In this document: piece after piece, positions 16,646 through 25,131 of the stretch | How positions within the stretch are numbered: position 1 is the first letter of the stretch | Layout of the letters: each line of letters opens with the position of its first letter | Assembly: GCA_041859045.1 (NCBI GenBank) | Contig: JBHELB010000012.1 | Location: 62,001-126,000 of the forward strand | Reading direction: 5' to 3' | DNA from: JBHELB01 sp041859045 | Lineage (GTDB): Bacteria; Hydrogenedentota; Hydrogenedentia; Hydrogenedentales; SLHB01 | Length of the DNA: 64,000 nucleotides | Made by a program: the position numbers and the translations under genes | The notes under the pieces: generated by a model | Databases searched by the model: none | Told to the model about the DNA's origin: nothing | What the model saw: only the letters and a program-made list of their open reading frames with translations

Positions 16646-17632
16646 TTAATCATCGCGCTCGACGCTCACCAACTGGATCGCGCTTTGCTCGCCCAACCGC
16701 CCCGGCGCGGCCTTGAAGCGGCCCAGGGTCCCAACCTCGACGTTAATCGGCTCCTTCACGTCGGAGTCGAGTTGGATCACATCGCCCACCTGCAAGTGAG
16801 CCACTTCGCTCAGCGGTAACACGGCATGGCCGAGAATCGCGTCCACGGGGATGGTCACATGCCGCAGCGTGCGAACAATCTGTTCGCGCGTGCGTTGGGC
16901 CATCGCCGCCGACATTTTGCGAATGTACCGCGTCTGTTGTGAGATTTGATCGAGCACGGGGTTCAACACCAGCAGCGGAATGCACATATTCATCGTGCCC
17001 ACGCTGTCGCCGATGTGCATTTCATACCCGACCAGGATAACCATTTCGCTGCCCGCCACGATCTGCACAATCAGCGGGTCGCTTTCCATCGCCTGCACGC
17101 TCATGCGGAACTCGATCAACTGAACCCAGGAACGTTTCCAACAATCGAGGATCATCAACACGACGCGGTTCACGACGCGGTTCTCGATCTCGGTGAGTTC
17201 GCGTGAACGGTCGAACCCTGCGCCTTTGCCGCCGAGCAGGCGATCCACCATTGGAAACACGATGGCGGGGTTCAGTTCGACCACCGCCTTGCCCTCGAGC
17301 GGGGCCATGTCGATGATGGACAACGAAGTGGGCCGCGCCACCGACAGGATAAATTCGTCGTAGGTCAGTTGGTCGATCGCCATCAGGTCCACGCGCACGA
17401 CGCTGCGCAGGAATGGCGGGAGAATAATGCTCAACTCGCGCGCAAACGCTTCGAATAGACTCTGAAGTCCCTTGAACTGCTCTTTTGATACACGCTCGGG
17501 ACGGCGGAAGTCATACGTACTCATGTCGCGCGCTTCCACGGAGGAGAAGTCGCGTTCTTCGACCTGAATCTCGCCCTTGGAGACCGCGCCAAGGAGCAGA
17601 TCTATTTCGTCCTGGCTCAGAATATCCGCCAT
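16646..17632 (-). CDS. fliM: Flagellar motor switch protein FliM
   Basis: A 328-residue FliM of normal length. The N-terminus ADILSQDEIDLLLGAVSKGE is the CheY-P-binding motif. The middle CheC-like domain contains SLFEAFARELSIILPPFLRS and VVELNPAIVFPMVDRLLGG, and the C-terminal SpoA domain has HAVLPLSEVAHLQVGDVIQL. FliM forms the C-ring and sets the rotation sense. It is the first gene of the flagellar run, 36 bp before fliN, so the operon promoter should lie in the 367 bp upstream. Identification is secure. Confidence 0.96.
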   Translation of the reverse strand: MADILSQDEIDLLLGAVSKGEIQVEERDFSSVEARDMSTYDFRRPERVSKEQFKGLQSLFEAFARELSIILPPFLRSVVRVDLMAIDQLTYDEFILSVARPTSLSIIDMAPLEGKAVVELNPAIVFPMVDRLLGGKGAGFDRSRELTEIENRVVNRVVLMILDCWKRSWVQLIEFRMSVQAMESDPLIVQIVAGSEMVILVGYEMHIGDSVGTMNMCIPLLVLNPVLDQISQQTRYIRKMSAAMAQRTREQIVRTLRHVTIPVDAILGHAVLPLSEVAHLQVGDVIQLDSDVKEPINVEVGTLGRFKAAPGRLGEQSAIQLVSVERDD

Positions 17633-17999
17633 GCCGCCTCACCCCATGTCGTTCGGCCGTTGTCGGCCAAAACTCGGGTTTCCTCCGGAGTCCGCGCACA
17701 GAATTCACGCGAAACTGGCGCAAGCCGTCCACCGCGCCCGAAGCCGATCGTGCGCGCGGACAGACCCGTGCGCGGCGAGTATAGCATAGGACTATGGAAC
17801 GCGCAACCGCTCAGAAACCCTAAGCCCATGAAATTCGGCTAGATACGAAGCGAGCCGCCGTGCGTCAACCTTTGGGCCTGCCCGGCGTTTCTAGAGGTGA
17901 AGTGAGCGTACACCCCGCATCTCCCCATGCGACGCTCGCAGCCTCCTCCTTCGCTGCAGAGGGGCTGGCCCAAGAGGCCGGCCTCTTCTGCATTTGTAC
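17633..17999. other. Intergenic spacer between fliM and the glycosidase gene, with a hairpin
   Basis: No gene is supported here. The part next to fliM should hold its promoter, but no clear sigma-70 or sigma-28 boxes stand out. Near the other end, 17956-17990 can fold into a 15-bp imperfect hairpin (GCAGAGGGGCTGGCC against GGCCGGCCTCTTCTGC), and inside it 17972-17987 is a perfect 16-base palindrome. It lies just beyond the stop of the minus-strand glycosidase gene and may end its transcript, though no T-run follows. Confidence 0.4.
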
Positions 18000-19772
18000 T
18001 CACCGGGCAATCGGGAACACCTGCGTCTCAAACGGGTTCAGCGTGACCTCGTGAGGGGTTTCGTCGCTGGAGAGGGTGACGCTCACGGGAGCTTTCGTGG
18101 TGTTGATGGCCAGCACCTCTTGCTTGCGCCGTGTCACCCACACACCGTCGCGAACCCCGTCACACAAAGCTCCCCGCTGCCGCAGTTCTTGCATGCAGCA
18201 CTCCTCTGTGGCCGAGTCGAGCGTCAGGAAACGATAGACATTCCCTTTTCCGACGGTGGTACCCTGGGTTGTCGCACTGTTGATCCACTCCAGAGACTGG
18301 CCGTCCACGGTCTCCGCGGCCTGGGCGGACACCCATATGAGCGCCCCTCCCTTCCGCACCCAGGCCATAAGTCGCGATGCCGTCGCCGCTTCCACCACAT
18401 GCGTGTCAATCGCAATAAGCACAGGATATTTCCTCAACGCACCGTCGCGAATCAGTTGCTCGTCGAGCACGTCGTAGTCGAACAAATCGCGCAGAGTAGA
18501 GCCCTTCTCGATCGCCGGCATGACGTTCTCGTTAAGATAGTGCAACGTCGTGGGCGCAAGAATAGCGGCCGACACCTGGCCTCGTTCGCCGGTGAACAGC
18601 GGAAGATACCGCGTCGCGGTAGACATGTGCTTATTGAGCTCGTAACTGAACAGTCGCGATGCCCCACACGAAATGTCCGTGAAGGTGCGCAACTGGAAAA
18701 GGGATTCGTCGAGGCTCCCTGCGGCTTCGGTACGATAAGGGACGCCGTAATACGCGTAAGCGGTGCTGGTCCACTTATCGGCCCAGTACGCGCCGTGGCT
18801 ATCCGCGCTTTGGAGCGTCACGCCCATGCGCGCACCCATCTTGGCGAAGCTCGGGTTGTGTGTTCCCCATGACACGGGGTTCATCCATCCGCTGTTTCCG
18901 CCGGGCTTTGCGGAAGTGCGGGCTTTGCCGAAGAGGTCCGATACGATACCGATCGAACCGCGAGAGAACTCGACCAGAGCGGCGTGATACCACCGAACAA
19001 AATCCAACCAGCGACGACGCTCGTGTGTGTCGCGTTGGGCATAGCCAGGGATATGGTCCTCGCGCAAGACCTCTGGGAATTGAATCTCGTCAAACCGGGC
19101 GTACGAAGTGCCCCAGGCTTCGTTTAGTTTTGCGATATTCCCATAAGTCTTCTTAATAGCGCGCTGAAAGGCGGGCAAAGCGTACCGATCGCCGCACCAG
19201 TACCGGCCATCCGGACAGTTGCCGACGTCTACCACGAAGTTCGCGTTCGGCAGTGGATAGTTGCCCTCGGCGTATGGCCCAAGCAAACAGGCGTATACCT
19301 CTCGCAGATCCGGCATGGCTTTCCGCAGCGCCACATAGAAGCGACGATACCACTCGAGCGTGCGTGAGTCGTAGATGGAGAGCATGTAGCATTCTTCGGC
19401 GCGGGTGGAACGCATGAGCGTGATTCGCGGGTCCTTTCGTAGCCAGACTGGAGGATAGTGGCACCAGATGTACGGGATGTACACCAGCCCGGCCGCTTCT
19501 ACCCTGCGCTTCACCTCGAGATGGTGAGACCAGTCCCAGATTCCTTCCTCGCGCTCAACCGCGCCCCACGCAATGTAGTCCTCATATCCCCAAAGCCCTT
19601 GCGCTTTGAGTTGCTGCAATGATTCGACGGAAGGGATTTCAGGAACGTAAGTGAGATTGGGGGCGCATCCAATGGGGGAATGACTGATGTAGTCGACCGA
19701 AAGGTTCCCGGTCGTCAATACCGGACCGGACACCGCCGCCCCCAGTGCGGCTACAAGTCCCCAAAACAGCAT
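18000..19772 (-). CDS. Secreted GH-A-type glycosidase (GH42/GH14-like)
   Basis: A 590-residue protein with a short N-terminal signal (MLFWGLVAALGAAVSGPVL). The TIM-barrel part shows AWGAVEREEGIWDWSHHLEV and, at 164-172, LGPYAEGNY, where Glu169 is a candidate acid/base; this block recalls both beta-amylase (GPAGE) and beta-galactosidase-type barrels. Residues ~395-480 look like the flavodoxin-like trimerisation domain of GH42 enzymes (YPVLIAIDTHVVEAATASRL followed by MAWVRKGGALIWV). The last ~80 residues form a small beta domain. It probably cleaves an extracellular plant- or algal-type polysaccharide, but the sugar is unknown. GGGAG eight bases before the ATG supports the start. Confidence 0.75.
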   Translation of the reverse strand: MLFWGLVAALGAAVSGPVLTTGNLSVDYISHSPIGCAPNLTYVPEIPSVESLQQLKAQGLWGYEDYIAWGAVEREEGIWDWSHHLEVKRRVEAAGLVYIPYIWCHYPPVWLRKDPRITLMRSTRAEECYMLSIYDSRTLEWYRRFYVALRKAMPDLREVYACLLGPYAEGNYPLPNANFVVDVGNCPDGRYWCGDRYALPAFQRAIKKTYGNIAKLNEAWGTSYARFDEIQFPEVLREDHIPGYAQRDTHERRRWLDFVRWYHAALVEFSRGSIGIVSDLFGKARTSAKPGGNSGWMNPVSWGTHNPSFAKMGARMGVTLQSADSHGAYWADKWTSTAYAYYGVPYRTEAAGSLDESLFQLRTFTDISCGASRLFSYELNKHMSTATRYLPLFTGERGQVSAAILAPTTLHYLNENVMPAIEKGSTLRDLFDYDVLDEQLIRDGALRKYPVLIAIDTHVVEAATASRLMAWVRKGGALIWVSAQAAETVDGQSLEWINSATTQGTTVGKGNVYRFLTLDSATEECCMQELRQRGALCDGVRDGVWVTRRKQEVLAINTTKAPVSVTLSSDETPHEVTLNPFETQVFPIAR

Positions 19773-19830
19773 ACAGGCTCTCCCATAGTCTATGGGCTAC
19801 GCACCCCTGCTTTAGTTTAAGTCACATGGC

Positions 19831-20562
19831 TCACGAAATTCGAGGATTTCGGAGAATCGATCGCTTCAGTTCCTCGACGAAAAGGACCGGCGAAGTTCGA
19901 TGCAGCATCGCGTGGCAGTTGGGGCACACCGGTCTCAAGTCGCGGACGGGATCGACGACATACTCCGCATTTATCTCCGCGAGAGGAATGACATGATGCA
20001 CATGAATATAATCCCGTCCAAGCTCGCCGTAGACGAACTCAAAAGAAAAACCGCATATCCAGCACGAGCAGCCGTAATGCTCTATGCATTTTCGCCGCGC
20101 AAGTGCACTGCGCTCATACAGATTGACCATAACGGAAAACATCATCCCTTCGCGCAAAGGCTCGTCTTCCGCAACATCTTCCGCAATATCGTCCGCGTGA
20201 AAATCAAGCAGCGCATCTTGATCAAGTTGCGTCTTCTGAATAGCAGCGACTAGTTCCGGCAAGAGACGCCACGTGCATGCTACGCCATCCCAGACGGATA
20301 TAACCGAAAACCAACTAGGCGCTTTCGGGAATGCATAGTGCGGCGGCAAAATGCCTGTATATTGCGAAATCACTCTTGCGGCATTGCCGATAATATTATT
20401 TGCGGGAGAATGGCTGGAGTACCCGAGCAAGGCCGCCACTTGTCCCGCCGTCGCTTCATGTCCTGGAAACGAATACAACGCCCAAATAGCGTTTCGTTGA
20501 AGTTCACTCAAAGGCGCGTGCTGCAGCGCGTCAATGAACTGCTCGGTCGAAGGCGTCGCCAT
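19831..20562 (-). CDS. HNH endonuclease domain protein
   Basis: A 243-residue protein whose C-terminal ~80 residues form an HNH nuclease with a zinc knuckle: Cys167 and Cys170 in CWIC, His189-His190 in HVHHVIPL, then Cys213 and Cys216-His217 in CPNCHAML. This arrangement matches McrA-type restriction enzymes and phage HNH nucleases. The N-terminal ~120 residues (EATAGQVAALLGYSSHSPAN) look like a DNA-recognition helical domain. ATG at 20562 follows an AGGAG and is preferred to the frame opening at 20658. The neighbourhood holds a restriction-modification set on the other side of serA, so a defence role is plausible but not shown. It stands alone as a gene. Confidence 0.82.
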   Translation of the reverse strand: MATPSTEQFIDALQHAPLSELQRNAIWALYSFPGHEATAGQVAALLGYSSHSPANNIIGNAARVISQYTGILPPHYAFPKAPSWFSVISVWDGVACTWRLLPELVAAIQKTQLDQDALLDFHADDIAEDVAEDEPLREGMMFSVMVNLYERSALARRKCIEHYGCSCWICGFSFEFVYGELGRDYIHVHHVIPLAEINAEYVVDPVRDLRPVCPNCHAMLHRTSPVLFVEELKRSILRNPRIS

Positions 20563-20919
20563 TGTCTTTTTCGCTCCTAGTGCGTTCCACCAAAAATGAC
20601 CGCCGCAAAACGCCTCCGAATCAAGCGAATGCGGCCAACAATTAACTCCGGTAAGCATAGCAGATTAGGCAAATAGGCGACTGAGAAAGAGGATGCCTCC
20701 GCACAGGGACGTAGGAGACCGCCAGCCCTTCGCGGATGCGATGGCCTCCTCTGGAGGTTTGGCCCCCCCTTCCGAGGTTTGACAACACCGGCGGGGTTTG
20801 GTACTTTCGCCAGTCATAGTGGCCGCGAATTTCCTGCAGTTGAAGGGGGATTCGCCGCATGGAGCGGCCGGGCTTGGGGCTCGGCGAAAACGTGCCGTCA
20901 GCGGGAGGTTTGAACCGTC
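20563..20919. other. Divergent intergenic region between HNH gene and serA
   Basis: No gene is seen in these 357 bases. The region must hold the start signals of both flanking genes. The serA-side promoter is listed separately; for the HNH gene only the AGGAG at its start can be pointed out. Small GC-rich inverted repeats (CCTCC-TCT-GGAGG near 20747) are of unknown meaning. Confidence 0.4.
20779..20807 (+). promoter_or_regulatory. Sigma-70-type promoter of serA
   Basis: TTGACA at 20779-20784, a 17-base spacer and TACTTT at 20802-20807. The -35 is a perfect consensus and the -10 is acceptable. It lies ~110 bases before the serA start codon, leaving an untranslated leader of about 100 bases with no obvious riboswitch. 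Confidence 0.6.
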
Positions 20920-22497
20920 ATGCCCAAGATTCTCGTGCTCGATAATCTCAGCGAAGAAGGCGTTGCCGTATTCCGCCAAGCGGGTTTCGAGGTAGATGTT
21001 AAGCCTCCGCAGAAACCGGACGAGTTGGCGGCAATCATCGGGGACTACGACGGCCTTGTCGTGCGCAGCGCCACCAAGGTAACCCCTGAGGCCCTCGTTT
21101 CGCCGGGCAAGCTGAAGGTCATCGGGCGCGCGGGCGCGGGCACGGACAATATCGACAAGGACGCCGCCACGAAACAGGGCATCGTCGTGATGAACACGCC
21201 GGGCGGCAACACGATCTCGACATGCGAACACACCTTTGCGCTGCTGTTCGCGCTGTGCCGCAATGTGCCCAAGGCCCACGTCTCGATGATGGAAGGCCGT
21301 TGGGACCGCAAGAAATTCATGGGCGCCGAACTCTACGGCAAGACGCTGGGCATTATCGGCGTGGGCCGGATCGGCGGCGAAGTGGCCAAGCGCGCGCAGG
21401 CGTTTGAAATGAAGGTGCTCGCGTATGACCCGCTGCTGACGCAGCTCAAGGCCGAGGCGCTCGGCGTCGAACTGGTGAGCGTCGAGGAACTCGTCGAACG
21501 CGCGGATTTCATCAGCATCCACGCGCCGAAGACGGAAAAGACAAATAATCTCGTCACGCTCGATGTGCTCAAGAAGATGAAGCCGACCTGCCGTATCGTC
21601 AATTGCGCCCGCGGCGGCATCGTTAACGAGGCCGACCTCGCCACGGCGCTGAAAGAGAAGATCATCGCCGGGGCCGCGCTCGACGTGTACACGTCTGAAC
21701 CGTTTGAGAATAATCCGTTCCTCGGACTCGACAATATCATTATGACTCCGCACCTGGCGGCCTCGACCGATGAGGCGCAGTTGACGGTGGCCGTGGATGT
21801 TGCGCGTCAGATGGTCGAGTACTTGACCACCGGCGCGATCGTAAATGCGGTGAACGTGCCCAGCCTCGACAGCGAGCAGCGCAAGGCGCTCCAGCCGTTG
21901 ATTTTCCTTGCCGAACGCGTTGGCAAGTTTCAGTCGCTCTACACCCAGGGCAAGCCGCAGTCCATCGAGGTCGAATACCTCGGCGACCTCGGCGTCACCG
22001 ACACGTACCCGATCACCGCGTCCGTGCTTGTCGGATTCCTGTCACCCACCGTCGAGACCGTCAACATGGTCAGCGCCCCGGCCCTGCTCCAGCGCCACGG
22101 CATCGAGTTTAAGGAGACGCGCAGCCCGCGCATCACCAACTACGCTTTCGAAATCTGCGTCAAGGTGGTGACCGATACGGAGGCCCACAGCGTTTCCGGC
22201 ACCTTGTTCAACAACAACGACCCGCGCATCTGCGTCATCGACGGCACCCGCGTCGACGCCGTGCCGGAAGGGTGGATGTTGGTGTGCATCAACGACGACA
22301 AGCCGCTCATCATCGGCCGCGTCGCGACGCTTATCGGCGAGGCAGGCGTCAACATCGCCAACCTTGTCCTTGGCCGTGACGAACGCGGTGGGCGCGCCGC
22401 CACCATCCTGAATCTCGACGATTGCCTCTCCGACGATCTCATGGAGAAGATTCGTAAAGTTCCCCACGTCAACCAGGCCCGCCTCTTGCAGTTGTGA
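20920..22497 (+). CDS. serA: D-3-phosphoglycerate dehydrogenase
   Basis: The 525-residue enzyme makes 3-phosphohydroxypyruvate, the first step of serine synthesis. The catalytic triad is visible as Arg231 (NCARGGIV), Glu260 (DVYTSEP) and His278 (MTPHLAAST). The NAD-binding loop is GIIGVGRIGGEVAKR. After residue ~320 come the allosteric substrate-binding (ASB) domain and a C-terminal ACT domain (MLVCINDDKPLIIGRVATLI), so this is the long form, as in Bacillus and Mycobacterium, and may be feedback-inhibited by serine. It has its own promoter and is followed by the restriction-modification genes. Identification is secure. Confidence 0.96.
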   Translation: MPKILVLDNLSEEGVAVFRQAGFEVDVKPPQKPDELAAIIGDYDGLVVRSATKVTPEALVSPGKLKVIGRAGAGTDNIDKDAATKQGIVVMNTPGGNTISTCEHTFALLFALCRNVPKAHVSMMEGRWDRKKFMGAELYGKTLGIIGVGRIGGEVAKRAQAFEMKVLAYDPLLTQLKAEALGVELVSVEELVERADFISIHAPKTEKTNNLVTLDVLKKMKPTCRIVNCARGGIVNEADLATALKEKIIAGAALDVYTSEPFENNPFLGLDNIIMTPHLAASTDEAQLTVAVDVARQMVEYLTTGAIVNAVNVPSLDSEQRKALQPLIFLAERVGKFQSLYTQGKPQSIEVEYLGDLGVTDTYPITASVLVGFLSPTVETVNMVSAPALLQRHGIEFKETRSPRITNYAFEICVKVVTDTEAHSVSGTLFNNNDPRICVIDGTRVDAVPEGWMLVCINDDKPLIIGRVATLIGEAGVNIANLVLGRDERGGRAATILNLDDCLSDDLMEKIRKVPHVNQARLLQL

Positions 22498-22508
22498 GGC
22501 AGGCGACG

Positions 22509-22524
22509 GGATATGGACATATCC
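22509..22524. promoter_or_regulatory. Palindrome upstream of vsr
   Basis: GGATATG-GA-CATATCC is a perfect inverted repeat with a two-base centre, placed 13 bases before the vsr start codon and 12 bases after the serA stop. It is too close-coupled for a normal terminator hairpin and could be an operator for control of the restriction-modification genes. No control-protein gene is present in the island, so a methyltransferase or nuclease of the island would have to bind it; this is inference. Confidence 0.35.
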
Positions 22525-22536
22525 TTGGAGTGAGGG

Positions 22537-22947
22537 GTGGTGGACACGCTGAGCGTCGAAGACCGCAGCCGCACAATGGCGAGCATCCGGGGAAAGGACA
22601 CGATCCCGGAAAGGAAAGTGCGCAGCGCTCTTCACGGCTTGGGATATCGGTACAGGCTACATGTGGCTGATCTGCCTGGAAAGCCCGATATCGTTTTTCC
22701 AAACCGCATGAAGCTGGTCTTTGTTCATGGATGTTTCTGGCATAGCCACCAATGCAGGGGCGGGCGCAATCGCCCTGTAACGAATGTTGACTATTGGAGT
22801 GAAAAGCTGCATAAGAATGTAGAGCGAGATAGGCGTAATATCCGGCGCCTTCGCCGCCTTGGGTGGGGTGTTTTGGTGGTTTGGGAATGCCAGACGAGGG
22901 ATATGAGCAAAGTCGTGAGTAGGCTTCTCCGTTTTTTGGAAGGTTGA
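22537..22947 (+). CDS. vsr: Very short patch repair endonuclease (Vsr)
   Basis: The 136-residue protein matches Vsr closely. Asp51 in LPGKPDIVFPN is the catalytic residue, at the same position as in the E. coli enzyme, and the zinc/intercalation block VFVHGCFWHSHQC includes His64, Cys66, Trp68, His69, His71 and Cys73. KNVERDRRNIRRLRRLGW and LVVWECQ are also conserved. Vsr nicks next to T:G mismatches that arise when 5-methylcytosine deaminates, so it repairs damage caused by the neighbouring methyltransferase. The start is GTG at 22537; a second GTG follows directly. The gene lies six bases before the methyltransferase gene. Confidence 0.95.
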   Translation: MVDTLSVEDRSRTMASIRGKDTIPERKVRSALHGLGYRYRLHVADLPGKPDIVFPNRMKLVFVHGCFWHSHQCRGGRNRPVTNVDYWSEKLHKNVERDRRNIRRLRRLGWGVLVVWECQTRDMSKVVSRLLRFLEG

Positions 22948-22953
22948 CCTAAG

Positions 22954-24111
22954 ATGTCGAGCCGACGTCTCAGCTACTATGAGTTCTTCGCCGGAGCGGG
23001 CATGGCCCGGCTGGGACTCGGCACGCGTTGGGAATGCACTTTTTCTAACGATTTTTCTGAGAAGAAAGCGACTTCCTACCGCCTTAACTTTGCTCCAGCA
23101 AACGAATTCCGTTGCCAAGACGTGGCAACGTTGCGTTCCGCCGATCTTCCTGGGCACCCCCATATGGCGTGGGCGTCTTTTCCATGCCAAGACTTGTCTC
23201 TAGCAGGAACTCGCAGGGGGCTTGACGGTGAACGAAGCGGAACATTTCGGTCTTTTTGGCATTTGATGAAGAATATGACCGACGAAGGTCGCGGCGTACC
23301 ACTCATCGTACTGGAAAACGTTCCTGGTGCCATAACCTCAAACAATGGCGCCGATTTTCGCGAGCTTGTGAGCACGCTTGTTGAGGCGCAATACCGTGTT
23401 GGCGCAATGGTAATGGATGCAGCGTTGTTTCTTCCTCAGTCCCGAGCGCGCCTTTTCGTTGTGGCCATTCAAAAGAACGTGGCGTTTTCCAAACGTGTAT
23501 GCGATGTTCAGCCCGTGCCGTGGTGGCATCCCAAGACGCTTGTGGACGCTTACCAAACGCTTTCGAGGCAGGCGCAGAGAGAGTGGGCATGGTGGTCTCT
23601 GCCGTTACCTTCGAAAAGGCCGATCGAGCTGGCTTCGCTAATCGAGGAAAATCCTTCCGGAGTCGAATGGGACTCTCCTGAGCAGACGCAGCATTTGCTC
23701 GCGTTGATGTCCGAGCGAAATCTCGAAAAAGTCCGCCAGGCGCAAGAACTGGGCAGGCGGATCATAGGAACTCTCTATCGGAGAACCAGATTAACGCCAA
23801 GCGGTGATCGTGTTCAGCGCGCGGAAGTGCGATTTGACCAGATCGCCGGCTGTCTTCGGACGCCGGCTGGCGGCTCAAGCCGTCAACGGCTGCTGATCGT
23901 CGAGGGAAACTCGATTCGTTCACGCCTGATCTCCGCAAGAGAAGTTGCTCGATTGATGGGCGTTCCTGATACATACACGCTTCCAAGGGACTACAACGAA
24001 GCCTACCATCTCATGGGCGACGGTTTGGCCGTTCCAGTAGTCGCGTGGCTTGAGTCCCACTTGCTGCGTTCTTTGGCGCAATCCGCAAAACGTTTGCTGG
24101 AGGCCGCTTAG
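22954..24111 (+). CDS. C5-cytosine DNA methyltransferase
   Basis: A 385-residue Dcm-type enzyme that makes 5-methylcytosine. Motif I is YYEFFAGAGMARLGLG, motif IV has the catalytic Cys78 in SFPCQDLSLAG, motif VI is IVLENVPG at 118-125, motif VIII is QSRARLF at 162-168, and the C-terminal motif X is around YHLMGDGLAVPV. The target-recognition region lies between about 200 and 320 and is not recognisable. By position and by the presence of vsr and a nuclease gene, it protects the host DNA in a type II restriction-modification set. The stop overlaps the start of the next gene by one base. Confidence 0.95.
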   Translation: MSSRRLSYYEFFAGAGMARLGLGTRWECTFSNDFSEKKATSYRLNFAPANEFRCQDVATLRSADLPGHPHMAWASFPCQDLSLAGTRRGLDGERSGTFRSFWHLMKNMTDEGRGVPLIVLENVPGAITSNNGADFRELVSTLVEAQYRVGAMVMDAALFLPQSRARLFVVAIQKNVAFSKRVCDVQPVPWWHPKTLVDAYQTLSRQAQREWAWWSLPLPSKRPIELASLIEENPSGVEWDSPEQTQHLLALMSERNLEKVRQAQELGRRIIGTLYRRTRLTPSGDRVQRAEVRFDQIAGCLRTPAGGSSRQRLLIVEGNSIRSRLISAREVARLMGVPDTYTLPRDYNEAYHLMGDGLAVPVVAWLESHLLRSLAQSAKRLLEAA

Positions 24112-24995
24112 TGAGTAAGCCCAAGGAACCAGCAATAATCCCATGTGTTTCCTCTCCAGAAACTCAAAAGCGCATAAAGGATTACATTCAAGCCCTCAAA
24201 GAGCATGCTCACGAAATTGGAGATCATGGCCTTAGCAAGACTGAATTTCATGATTCCGGTCTCTTTCGAAGCGCCATAGAGAGCATTCGCGGAACGCTTG
24301 CTGCGACCACGAGAGAAAAACGCTCGTTTACGGAAGCGATCCTCGAAGAATTACGCCAACGCGGCGAAATTGCCGAATGGGAATTTACTGGCGCAGGAGA
24401 GCGACATGACTACAGTGTTCGCACGAAGAACGGGCGGATCGTAATCATCGAGACAAAAGGGTGTTTGGACGGAAACAACACCAATATCTTTGAGCGTCCA
24501 CCGCAGGCAGACGAATTCATAATCTGGTCTTTGTGTCAAAACCCCGGCGCCGATCCACGTAAGAATGCATGGTCGGGGATACATACTCGGTTGAGCGCGG
24601 AGATTATTCACCGTCAGCAACGAGTTGACGGATTGGTTATTTGGGACATGCTTTGCGGCACGGTAGGACGCCCTTGCCCGAAGACAGACAAAGAGACGAA
24701 ACGACTGACGAGGAACTCAAACGAGAAACGGCTGCCGCCGCCCTGTCTGTATCTTTTCCCGCGAAGTCTCCCGGATGCGAGAAACAATCCCGCTCCGGAA
24801 GTGCATAAGCTTCGAGACGTCGCTTTTCTAAATGCGCTATCCCGCGTTTTTGGCGCGGATTCCTCAAGCGTTGTCGAGGTGCACATTGAAGCGCGCATGG
24901 AGGGCGCGGACGTGCAGCGAAGAACGCGATTTGTCCGAGGAAAGGCCGAGATCGCTGTTTCCGAGTGGACGAAGGTAAACCGGGCAAGAAGATAG
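24111..24995 (+). CDS. Probable type II restriction endonuclease (PD-(D/E)xK)
   Basis: A 294-residue protein with no family I can name, but residues 97-117 carry a PD-(D/E)xK nuclease core: Asp100 in ERHDYSVRT and Glu114-Thr-Lys116 in RIVIIETKG. The N-terminal ~95 residues are helical, and residues ~120-290 hold conserved-looking blocks such as QRVDGLVIWDMLCG and PPPCLYLFPRSLPD. The start is GTG, overlapping the methyltransferase stop (TAGTG), so it is co-translated with it. A nuclease fused by position to a C5 methyltransferase and vsr is most simply the cognate restriction enzyme. Its base composition looks poorer in G+C than the flanking housekeeping genes. Confidence 0.78.
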   Translation: MSKPKEPAIIPCVSSPETQKRIKDYIQALKEHAHEIGDHGLSKTEFHDSGLFRSAIESIRGTLAATTREKRSFTEAILEELRQRGEIAEWEFTGAGERHDYSVRTKNGRIVIIETKGCLDGNNTNIFERPPQADEFIIWSLCQNPGADPRKNAWSGIHTRLSAEIIHRQQRVDGLVIWDMLCGTVGRPCPKTDKETKRLTRNSNEKRLPPPCLYLFPRSLPDARNNPAPEVHKLRDVAFLNALSRVFGADSSSVVEVHIEARMEGADVQRRTRFVRGKAEIAVSEWTKVNRARR

Positions 24996-25131
24996 CACTG
25001 TACAAGGCCTTGGCTGAACAGGTAAACTTCACCCGCTGCGCCGATCCGGCGTTCGCTAAATTAATATCGTTACTTCGGCAATGGTTTCCTGAAGCCAATC
25101 GCATGTAGTACAACGCCAAGAGGGAGACTGC

